A stretch of DNA of 64,000 nt from Chlamydomonas reinhardtii (Eukaryota; Chlorophyta; Chlorophyceae; Chlamydomonadales; Chlamydomonadaceae), in the NCBI RefSeq assembly GCF_000002595.2, contig NC_057019.1, positions 3,472,368-3,536,367 of the forward strand, in the 5' to 3' direction. Positions within the stretch are counted from its first letter, which is position 1. The number at the start of each line of letters is the position of its first letter. This document shows positions 23,046 through 33,073 of the stretch, one piece after another. The notes beneath the pieces are model-generated. The model saw only the letters and a program-made list of their open reading frames with translations, had not been told where the DNA came from and did not search any database. The translations under genes were made by a program, and so were the position numbers.

Positions 23046-23250
23046 GAGAAGGGAGCCGAAGGGACAGCTGGGGTGGGACAGTTGGCGTGGGACAGCTGGA
23101 AGGGACAACTGGAAGGGACTACTGGAAGGGACAGCTGGGAGGGACAGCTGGGAGGGGACAGCGGATGTGGGACTGCTGCGGTGGGACAGCTGGGGAGAGG
23201 CACGGGACAGCTGGGGAGAGGCACGGGACAGCTGGCATGGGACGCTGGGT
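23046..23250. repeat. Minisatellite of GGGACAGCTGG-type units
   Basis: An array of at least a dozen imperfect copies of GGGACAGCTGG followed by 1-10 variable bases (AA, GA, GG, GGAGAGGCAC). Two consecutive 24-base units with GGAGAGGCAC are identical. It has no coding sense in any frame. Confidence 0.85.
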
Positions 23251-23923
23251 GGCTGCAGAGGCTGGCAGCGCTGGGGCTGGTACGTTGGTGGGTACTTGGG
23301 TACGCGGCTGGATGGGGCCCGGGCTCACGAAGAGCTCCCCGGTGGCAAGACAGGAGGCGGCGTCTGAAAACCAGCAGCCCTGCGGCACGGGAGCGCGGAG
23401 AGGGGACACGCGCACACACACAGGGCAAAAAACAGCCAGGACGAAAAGCCCGCCAAGGAGCCCGCCCACGCAGCCAACACGCGCCCGCCGCAAACAGGCA
23501 CTCACACGCGCACACACAACCCACAAGACGGCCGAGAAGCCGGCGATCACGCACCGCACGCCCCACACACGGCCGGCGGGACAGCACACTCCCGAAAACC
23601 AGCGTCCTTAACGCAAACCCAAGAACCCGACCCGCGCCGAACCGACAAGGAGAAAGCCCACACGCGCGCCAAGCCCCAAACTTAGCACCGACCTGTGTCC
23701 CTACCGTAAAACTGGAAACCAGAAGCCCAGCACGGGAACACCGGCACGGCCGTCCCCGCACCTCAGAGCGGTTCAGGGTAGCCGGGACCGGCGCCCCACC
23801 CCCCAAGCACCTACTACAAGCCACCGCACCGCTCGGTACCGCCGCTACCGTCGCCCAGGTCGCCGCTCCACGGCTGTCGCGCTGGCTGAGGCTGACGCTG
23901 CTGCGTCACATCTGGGGCTGCTG

Positions 23924-24955
23924 CTAACAGATGGACATATCGCTGCCGCTGTCAGAGGAGATGGACATGTCGTCGCCTGAGCCGATGTGGTTGCCGCCGT
24001 GGCACCATGCCGCGTGGCCAGCAGGAGGGAAGGGAAGCGGTGGTGCGGGCAGGGCCGGCAGGACGACGGCGGCGGCGACTGGTGGCGCGGGGGCCGGAGG
24101 GGGAGGCGGCGGCGGGGCCGCCGGCGGAGGAGGGGGCAGATCCGGGGGCGGCAGGAGGCTGAGGAGCCCGCGTGAGGTCATGGTACCCGGCAGCAGTTGG
24201 CGATGCCGACCATAGAAGCGCATGAGGGCCTTGCGGAGGAAGGGGCGCGGGTAGGCACGCAGATGCAGCCGTCGCAGCGTGCGCCGTGCTGACGCGATGA
24301 AGGTGCCGAGGGTGGTGCAGAGCCGCGCAAGGGTGACGAGGGCGCCGATGACAACGTTGAAGCGCACGTGCCGGGGGATGCAGGAGTAGAACGGGGTGAA
24401 GCGGGAGATGCCGAGCTGCGCAAACTTGGGGCTGTCGCGTTTGTCGTACGGCTGTAGGTCGTACACGACGTGCCCGTAGATGTTGCTGCTGTGGGGGGTG
24501 ATGGCGAAGTTGAGGTAAGGCGTGGCGACGCCGGCGGCGGGTGTGGCGCCGGAGGCCGCCAAGGTGAGGTCGGTGGAGTAGATGCCAGGGATGCCGGCAA
24601 GCGATTGGGATTGCAGCAGCAGGTGGGGAAGGAAGGCTGCAGTGCATCACGCCTCCTGTCCCTCCCTCCCTCCCTCACATACATGTCGTGCTGGGCACCG
24701 GTGGCGCTGGTGTTCTCCAGGTTGGTTTCGGGCGCATCCTTTCTGGTAGTCCCAACGCCAGCAGCCCGGCCGCCGTCGCCCAGCCCAGCCATTCCAATAC
24801 AGCAGCCGCCTTCCGTCAGCCAGCCCACACGTCCACAGCGTTTACCGTCGGTTACGAGGTAACATGTGAATTCGTAACTTGCGCAACTGACTGCCTGCTC
24901 TCGTGCCGCCTGCAAGCCCACTCCGCCTTCCGCTCTGGTCTACGTACGCATTAGT
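23924..24955 (-). mobile_element. Reverse-transcriptase-type element, C-terminal part and upstream flank
   Basis: A minus-strand frame ending at 23924 encodes GIYSTDLTL, LNFAITPHSSNIYGH, DLQPYDKRDSPKF, HVRFNVVIGALVTLARLC and LRKALMRFYGRHRQLL. The order YDKRD - R..G.L..L.R.C - FYGR is typical of the region after the catalytic palm of a widespread eukaryotic retroelement reverse transcriptase. A Pro-rich tail and DMSISSDSGSDMSIC follow. The upstream part (about 24660-24955) recurs as fragments at 3925-4135 (plus strand) and 41405-41450 (plus strand). I cannot place the family (LINE or other). Only the 3' part is present, so I treat it as a truncated relic. Confidence 0.55.
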
Positions 24956-25581
24956 TCACGCACGCACGTCAATAACAGGGGTGAGCGCGGTGAGCGTCTA
25001 GGGCGGCTGCGCCTACTCCCTGCCGACTCCGTCTTCCAATGAGTCATGCCTTGCTGCCCGCCCACGAACAACCTGTGCCTGCCGCACACGAAACTTCCTG
25101 TGTGCCCGGTTTATCGAGCAGCCTGCAGCTCTGCGGTCGGCACCGCCACCAGCACTACTTCGTCGTCCTCCTCCGCCTCCGCCTCTGCTTGCTTGAATAG
25201 CTCTTCGATCACATAAACACGCACGTAGCAGCAAAGCTTGCAGGACAGAATTTCAGCATTGTGGAGCTGCAACCCTGCGTAGTTGCCGTCCATATGCACA
25301 TCTCACTCATGTCAAGCTTGCATCATTCGGCATCATTCAAGGAAACACACCATGCGCCTACCGATAAGTGCACACCAACGTTAACTGCACCTTTCGCACC
25401 TCCTGCCCAAACTGCACGCCCATAGCCGACTGTTTCGCGTACCAGGTACCAACTGCGACCCAGCCCAGCCCAGCTACAAAACGTGTGCTAACCAACGCTC
25501 CGGACATACACGGCCGCATGGCAGCCAGATGCGGTCCTGCTGGCACGACCTGTTCAGCAGCTGCCTGCCGGGCACGCCACA
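24956..25581. other. 3' flank of the BAH-PHD gene with an acidic open frame
   Basis: A minus-strand frame at 25299-25111 encodes 62 residues including KQAEAEAEEDDEVVLVAVP. It could be an alternative 3' exon or chance; no splice evidence ties it to the gene ending at 25582. No TGTAA motif was seen here on the minus strand. Confidence 0.3.
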
Positions 25582-27380
25582 TCATGCCCCAGGACGGGAC
25601 TTCTTGGCGGGCTGCTGCGGCGTGGTGCAAGTAGGGCACACGAAGTGGTCCTGCTGCAGCACGTGCTGGCCAAGGCCCAGGCACTGCGGGTGGTACCTGC
25701 ACGCATGTCAGTTTGCGGAATAGCAGGGGCTAACTGTCAGACCGTACTTGTCTTGACCGTATGCACAGAACGCACCACTCGTCGCAGTTGTCGCAGTTGA
25801 TCATCGGCCTGTCTGGGTTGTATGGCAGCTCGCATACGCAGTACCTGCAAGCATCAAGTTGGGGTTGCATCACCATGCATTCTACCGGTCGGCTGCAACT
25901 GGAAACCACCTGCATGCGGGTGGGACGCTGCAGTAGACGTGTGCTGGTGCCTTATGAACATGTGAAGCCCCTCTTCATGCACGCTCACACTGGCACGCGA
26001 TCCGGCTCAAACTGCTTGGTGCGGGGCTGCAGGCAGGAGGGTAGGCAGGCGAACGGCGGGCAGGCCGGTGATCAGTAGCCAGGCACACACAAACAAAGCC
26101 TGGAAACAGCTCTGGTCTGCAAAGAAGATGGTCCGGTGATGTGAACCAGCTGCAATTATAAAGAACGCAACTGGCACACCTTGTATGTGAAGCGGCAGAA
26201 AAAGTCGTTCTCGTCTCGCCGTTCTAGCGACTGCGGCGAGAAAGCGGCGATGGGATACACACACACCCAAGTCCGTCAGAAGCCATTCAGGATGTTCGCC
26301 GCAAGTCAATATTCCGACAAGCAACCAACGTCCCTGGCAAGCACTGGCCAGGCGCTGCGCTGTGCTGGGTTGGATCCCGCCCTGACTTACCTCATACCGT
26401 GACACGTTGTGTACGTTGCAGCGACCCAGGATGGCAGCTAGTGGTGCTTTATCCTGGTGGTCAGAGTCGAACACCTCCGCCTCGCCGTGGAAGGCCTGCA
26501 GGACCCAGCGGACGGTGGGGGGGGGGTGGAGTCATGTATTCAGATATGGTCGGCCCAGCATATAGCGGGAAGCACTCATATAGCACAGCGCCGTGCAGCG
26601 CCTGAGTGAGCGTACTGGCCGTGTGTCGACAGCGCTGATAGCTATTTTAGGTGAGCTGTGTACCTTGCGCCCCCCGATGGCCTCCTCTGGTCGGTAGAAC
26701 CAGGTCACCTCCAGTTCCACCTGCTCTGGCTCCGCGCCGATCTGTATGAGCTTCCGGATCCGTGCAATCTGCAAGCGCAAACGCATACATACACACGCAT
26801 TCAATAACCGTATCGCACCAGAGGCAGCGTCCTGCGTACTTCCACTTCTTGTGTGCTCCTAACTCATAAGTTGCTACCCGTGCCTAGGTGGACACGTGCG
26901 GCCAAGGTTGTCCAGCGATGATTGCAGACGTACGTAGGCGGGCGCAGAGGCGTCCGGGTTGATTAGCACGCAGTCCCCTGGTTTATACTCCTCTCCATCG
27001 TGGACCGCACTGCGTTTAAGGTTTAAAACCAAACGATGAAGTCAAGGGGCACGGCATACATAGCAACGTCAACGCATCTGCGCATCCAACTGCTGGTGTC
27101 GACCCAGGGACACGCCACCAGCAGTAACATGCCCGTACGGAGAGCGTCAGAAGCAGCACGGTTGTGCCGCCTGCCTGCCTCACACTCGCTGCTGGCTGCC
27201 TTCACACCCGCTGTTGGCTGTCCTGAACTGAGCTCCAGGCAAGACTGCGGGTGTTACACGAGCAGCTGCCTCTTGACAGGCGCCGACCGTGCGCGTGCGG
27301 TGACCCCAGATGCCTGTGAACGCGGCTGGGCACTCTGCAAACCCTTACCTGGGCAGCTCTCGGCGTTTATGCTTTGTCAT
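25582..27380 (-). CDS. BAH-PHD histone reader of the EBS/SHL type
   Basis: Eight exons on the minus strand: 27380-27349, 27009-26934, 26768-26664, 26495-26391, 26230-26180, 26026-25989, 25844-25776 and 25696-25582. They encode 196 residues in phase. The start is MTKHKRRELPS. Residues about 15-130 are a BAH domain (GEEYKPGDCVLINPDASAPA, TWFYRPEEAIGGR, EVFDSDHQDKAPLAAILGRC, ENDFFCRFTYK). The linker FEPDRVPVYCVCELPYNPD is nearly that of plant EBS/SHL. Residues 137-184 are a PHD finger with the full Cys4-His-Cys3 set: CVC, CDNC, YHPQC and CPTC. Plant EBS and SHL read H3K27me3 through BAH and H3K4me2/3 through PHD to keep genes repressed, so a Polycomb-type silencing role is likely. It starts 466 bases from the divergent OST3/6 gene. 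Confidence 0.93.
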
Positions 27381-27846
27381 TATCCTCCTTCCACCACCTA
27401 CACGGTGCAATAGTGCCCCGCTAGCTCGACCCGCTGAACTCAAAACACCCGCTCACTGAGGAAGCGCCTGCTTGGACCTAGTCTTGTATCAGCGAATCCC
27501 GCAATTGAGATGTGCTGGTCACGCAGTGTGAAAAAGCAGTGAAGCAGTGACGCGGGTAGTTCGGTTTCTTATTTAGGTCGCTACATGTAAAGGTGTATAT
27601 TACACATAAGTCATACAAACAAACACAAAGCGCCGATGCGATTGGGCCAGTGCTGGCCAAGGAAAGAGAGGGCTGTGCATGCACTCGGCAATGCCTCGAT
27701 GTTGTTCATAGCGGACGCAGGTACTGGCACAACGACAACCCTTCCAAATAGTTACGGGACTTGATGTGCATGGGACGGCTTCTTTGATTGTCTAGCAAGT
27801 TTTCCGGGATCACCTGTGCCATCGCCCGAAAAGGGACAGGCAGCAG
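27381..27846. promoter_or_regulatory. Divergent promoter region between BAH-PHD and OST3/6 genes
   Basis: A spacer of 466 bases separates two start codons that face away from each other. No coding exon was found in it. Both genes are housekeeping-like, so a shared bidirectional promoter is plausible. Confidence 0.45.
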
Positions 27847-30360
27847 ATGATGACGGTCCGGATGCTTCTTTTGCTCGTGGTGGCCTCTTTGTCGTTGTGC
27901 GGAGCTCTCGCACAGCCGGTGAGCGCAGCGGCGCTCTGCGGGCAGGCGTGCACCGTGTCCACCCTCCGTCTACGGGCGCGTTCGGTTCGGTTTCGCGTGT
28001 GAAGCGATACGTTCTGCCCTCTCTCTTACCGCGCTGTTATGAACTTGGGTGTGAGCGTCAGGACACGCAGTGCTGGCAGCCAACGGTTCTCTCTGTCTTT
28101 AATGGCCTGGGTGACTATGACCCGGTTTCGGCAGTGTTCCCACGAAGCCGTTCGGGCCCGGCTTGGCACACTTCAGATTCTTACCTCTCCCGCCATCACA
28201 TTGTCCTTCCATTACCACAGAATGTTGCAGGGCTGTCTGCCCTGCGGCAGCAGAGCCGTGACCGCGTGATCACGCTCACGGATGAGGTGCTGTCGGAGTT
28301 CATCATGGGGCGCAGCCGCCCGTACTCTGCGGTTATCTACTATTCGGCACAGCAGGTGGGCGCTAACGCTCGCCAAGCCAGTGCGGCATCAAGTACACCG
28401 TTTTGCGGGGCAGTAGAAGCGCTCTTGCGCAAAACACCGGGCTTCGGCATGTCAGCAGACCTTTTTACTTTATTGAGGTGTCACTTTGCGAAAGTTCGCA
28501 AAATGACACACGCCATGCAGCGCGCACGCTCCGTGTAACGCACTTTCACGCAACCGTGCACAAGCTACTGCTTATGATTGAGTCTACACCCGTGCACTAG
28601 CCCCAATGTCAAATCGGCTCCTTTGCTGCTGCCATCCCACGCGCACTCGCAGGTGTCTGAGGGCAACCCCTCGCTCAAGCTGGACGAGCTGCGACGCGAG
28701 TACGCCTACGCCGCCAAGGCCTTTGCGGCGGGCCCCGATGCCGACAAGGTGTTCTTCTTCGAGGCCGCTCTGGAGGTGACGCAGAAGCCCTTCGCCATGC
28801 TTCAGGTGCGTGGGGCGGCCCGCAGCCTGCAAAGGTCCGCACGAGCGAGGACGGGCGTACGGGGAGGGCTTGACAGATTATGCCCGGTTATAACCCGGAA
28901 GGCTGCACGGCCCGCCCCTCACCACGCTTATCCCCCAGGTCCATAACACTTCCTCTTTCCGCCGCCTCGCTTTCCGCAGGTGAACTCGCTGCCGTACGTG
29001 GTGCGCATCCCCGGCAGCCAGGCGGTGGCGCAGGCCACACTGGAGCTGCCCAAGGCCGACAAGATGCTGCCGGAGAACACCAAGGGCGCCTACCCCTGGC
29101 CGGCAGAGACCTTCGTGGCCTTCGTTAGCGGCCGCACGGGTGCGGCGGCGGCGGAGATCGACCGGCCCAGCATCTACAAGAGCCCCTTCTTCCCGCCAGT
29201 CATCTTTGGCGGCGTACTCACTGCCGCCTACTTGGGTTACAAGGTGCGGGCGTGAACTGGCACCGGGGCGACTTGGCGTCAGGGCACAGCACGGCACGGA
29301 TAGCACTGCTATGGCTAAGAGTCACAGGCCGTACACGTGGCCGGGCCGCCGGGGGCTCCGCAATGTTAGGTAAATCCGTGAGTCCCAAAGTGACATCCCT
29401 CGCTGTCGGGTCCTTCTTCCTGCGCGTGCAGGTGTACGCGCTGGGCGCGCTGCGGCACTCCGCCATCTGGGCCGTGCTGTCTCTGGCGGTGTTCTGGTTT
29501 AGCGCCAGCGGCGGCATGTATAACATCATCCGCGGCATGCCGTTCTTCATTCGCGACCGCAACGGCCGGCTGCAGGTGTGCATCCTGCCGACACATTTGA
29601 CCAGGAGCACGAGCTTGTGCGGCTGGCACCGCCGGCAATGCTCAGGATTCGGTCCCCCACCCCAACCCTACTGACGCAGAGAGCAAGGAAGCGTGTACTA
29701 AATGCGCGCGACATGGCAAATGTAATCGTGTGTTGCCACAAGTGGCTGACCCCTACGCTTGTCCCGCAACCGCCTGCATGCGCAGTTCTTCCTGACCAGC
29801 CGGCAGGGCCAGCTGGGCGCTGAGGTAAGCCGCTGGCCTGGACTGGCCGCTCATACTACCGGAATGAAAGGGTTATGCCTGCGCAGGCCCAACAGTCCGC
29901 ACCGCAGTCGCATGTCATCGCTGGTAGTACAGTGAGCACAGGCAATGTATGCCGTTCGCTGCATGACCTACGCCGTGCTTACGGTATTCACCTTGAACCT
30001 GCACCCGCCCTTGCGACCGCCCACAGGGCTTCATGCTGGGCACGCTGTATCTGATGGTGGGCGGCAGCCTGGCCTTCGTGACCTATCTGGCGCCGCGGAT
30101 ATCGTCCAGCCGCATCCGCGACTCGTGCAGCCTAGTGGGAGCTCTCATCGCCGCCAGCTCTATGTACCAAACGTGAGTTTGGGACTGCGGCTGACGCTAT
30201 CAACGGCTGTGCAGCGCAATGGCTGGGCCGCACGAAGCCGCCCTGATTGTGTCCCGAGCGAGACGTATGCCAGTTGCGATGATCGTGTTTCCCTATTGCC
30301 GCCTGCAGGTTCAAGCTGTGGAACTTGAAGACGGGGTACAAGCACGTCTCATACTTCTAG
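27847..30360 (+). CDS. Oligosaccharyltransferase OST3/OST6-family subunit
   Basis: Eight exons: 27847-27918, 28221-28355, 28653-28805, 28980-29243, 29432-29575, 29786-29824, 30027-30172 and 30309-30360. They encode 334 residues in phase. MMTVRMLLLLVVASLSLCGA is a clear signal peptide. A lumenal thioredoxin-like domain follows (SRPYSAVIYYSAQ, REYAYAAKAFA, KVFFFEAALEVTQKPFAML, LPYVVRIP). Four membrane segments come next (FFPPVIFGGVLTAAYLGY, SAIWAVLSLAVFWFSASG, FMLGTLYLMVGGSLAFVTYL, SCSLVGALIAASSMY), and the tail is LWNLKTGYKHVSYF. This subunit joins the ER oligosaccharyltransferase and helps N-glycosylation. The redox CxxC of yeast and animal OST3/6 is absent (SAQQVSEG at that place), as in land plants. 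Two in-frame ATGs open the frame, and the first was chosen. Confidence 0.93.
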
Positions 30361-32701
30361 AGGCTAGAGTAGTCACGGGCCATACTGATTACTCTGCCTT
30401 TGATGGAACGAGTCACAGGTTCGGTTTTGTCGCGTGAGAGCCGCCTCACACCGGTTTGGGCACGTGCTTGGGTGCTGTGCCGCAGTGCTGGATGCGCATG
30501 GAATGAGAATATGCAGACCGATATCGATGTGTGCTGTTGGCGATGCTAGAGGACGTCCTCGGAAGTCACGTCACGGGGCACAGTGAACTGGTTAAGACGC
30601 CCATCAGTAAACCATCTGCACCCAGTTCAGTGACCCCGGGTCACTTGGCGGTTCCCCCCGAAATCGCGCCCTGTAGCGCCCGCGCGCACATTCATAATAT
30701 TCCTCATAATGCAAAAGGCCGATGCGAGCAAAGACAGCCCGCGAAACAGCGCCCCTCAGGAAAAACGACTTCAATGCATGTCGTCGCGCGCACCGCAGTG
30801 TCACTGCAAATGCTTTCAATGCGTCGAAATGTCCATAATGCTCATTTCAGCTCTTGTCGGGGGACAACGAGCTCAGCCTGCCTTCATCGCGCCCTCAGTA
30901 ACGCCACATCGCATTTTCTTGCCGCGGTGCCATAGACACCGCGATATACTTCACAATGCTTTATATTACATAGAAGCTATATAAACACGATTCGTGGACA
31001 CTAACGAGCACAGCTGCTTCAAATCGCTCCCTCACGTTGGTCCCTCCCCGCTGTAGCAGAGCCATAGGCCTCGCTGGCCACGCCTAAATGACTTTGACAT
31101 ATATAAGGCGCTGCTAGACATGGCAGAGCTGCAAATCCCGGCGATGCACCTCCCGCGTTCCTGGGCATGGCATTGTTGCGCCGTTGCGCCAGCGAGGACG
31201 CGTCTATCTTCCCTGCACAGCATTTCCGACATCCTTTGGCAAGTCTCTTCTGCAAGTTCTACCACACAAGATCCTGCAGCCAAGTCACTCGGCGCAACAG
31301 CTGCGCACGACCGGCGCCACCTCCGGTCCCGCTGGGCCCTACCACCTTGCCTGCTGCTCCTGCTTTGCACTTCGTGTTGCTCTATGCTGTTCAGTTCTCG
31401 GTCTGTCATCAACATCCGCCTGCCTTCTCGCATGCAGCGCATCCAGGCGTGCCAACCGCCCTGTGCCCCGCCCTGCACACAGCCCCCTCCCCCCTCCCTC
31501 CTTGGAGCAGCCCCTTCCCCCTCCCTCCTTGGAGGGACACCCCCACAGACGTCTTGCACCGGGGTCCGTACGGACCCCGGCTTTATGCTGCCAGGGTATA
31601 TGGTCGAAATGGACCTTTGAAACCGACCCTGGGTCACATGCAGTACTATCGCGAGTAGCCGCCGAGGAGAACCGGGCTCGATGGCATCGGGTAGGCCGTG
31701 TTACACAGACCGCCAAAATCGCGCCCGTTTGGCGACCTCGCCACAGGAGCGCGATTTCATTGTTTTGTCCTACTTCCTCAATAGCGCGATTAACTAGCCG
31801 CGAACTCGTGCAGACCGAAGCCCGTCTTCAACAGTTTTCCGCAGTTCCCTGGCGTGCCCGTTACAAGTGCGGGGAAAGAAAATCATTTACAGGCGGTGCC
31901 CATTGCAAGCAGATATGGAAGCGAGCGTTTTCGTGAGGTTCTGGATTTAGCTTCCGTTTCTGTCGTAAGTTTGCTACGCAATGCACTTGTGGGTTTGTCT
32001 TATTAGTCTTTAATTTGTGACAATTTAAAATTTCAAAAAACCTTGCAACCGGTCGGACTCAGTGCCGCAACCGCGCGAATTCCCTACATCCCGACTCAGC
32101 CTAGACACATGAACACCCCATTATTGCTCCTTGACATACGTTGTGCCTTTGGATTGGGGCTCAGAGCGGTTCCGCGCAGGACATGCAGTGGTTGATTGGC
32201 TAACAAAGTCGCGCTCACCAGGACTGGGCATGTGAACCCGAAAGCTTGCTGAATGGTGTCATACAAACAAATGGCTGCTTCTGATTCGGGCCTGTTCAGA
32301 GCCCTCCTGGTGGCTGGGGAGATGCCCGCCGTGGGAGATGCCCACGGGAGATGCCCTAGGACCCCCCCACACGCCGTGTGACAGTTCTGATGTTCTTTTC
32401 CATGGCCGCCATGTCTCCACATCGGGCCCTAGAACACTGCCTGTGCAAGAGTGTGAGCCGGCGCGAGACCCGTGGCCGAGACCCCACCCCACATCCGCAC
32501 CTGTCGTGCGACCCTTTGCGACCTAGTTCCCCACGTGCCTCCCCTTGCCCCGCCGACCGAGAAGCAGCACACCCAGACCGAGATCTTTCGTTAAACCTGG
32601 TGAAACTGCCACGCGACCACACAAGGCTTAATGCACAGTACGAGACTGTACGAGACACCCTTGTCCCAGTCAACTCCGACCCCTGATACCGTACTCCAGC
32701 T
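30361..32701. other. Convergent 3' flanks, non-genic
   Basis: The OST3/6 gene and the TM9 gene converge here. No supported gene was found. A TATATAAGG box at 31099-31107 lies just upstream of an open plus frame (31120-31620, 166 codons) that lacks any domain. Around 31480-31545 there is a CCCCTCCCTCCTTGGAG repeat, and 31990-32045 is AT-rich. TGTAA on the minus strand at 32702-32706 is a candidate polyadenylation motif for the TM9 gene. Confidence 0.4.
31559..31580. repeat. Perfect 22-base palindrome
   Basis: CCGGGGTCCGT followed directly by its reverse complement, ACGGACCCCGG. It has no spacer, so it is not a normal stem-loop terminator. It may be a dyad binding site or an element end. Confidence 0.8.
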
Positions 32702-33073
32702 TTACAGCCGGTTCGCATTCCGCAATCCTATAAACAAGTATGTCACGAAACTCTGCCTGCTTAGTTCATTCAAGGCCCATCACCAGCCCATTCTTGGCCT
32801 GCCGTATCTCAGGCCAACAATGTTTGTGTTCCCTCACATGCTCGCGAGCTGCCCTCCAGCTCAAATCCTGGCATCGCTATAAAGAATGCTCTCATCTATG
32901 ACAGCAGCCGCATTGCAGTCGCACTGCCCCGATTACCGGTAGCCCCACAGGGTGCAAGGGTGCAGTACTTTCTATAACCCGGCACCCGTAACCCTGCGTC
33001 CGACCAGTGCCCACGATTGCGAATATGCTCAGCTAGCCTCCGCAGCCATCCAACCAACGCCATCGCCCATCCG

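Noticed and set aside
31032-31637. A 201-codon minus-strand frame and an opposing 166-codon plus frame with a TATATAAGG box upstream
   Set aside because: They overlap each other, show no domain, and the TATA-like box is only about 13 bases before the ATG, too close for a promoter.
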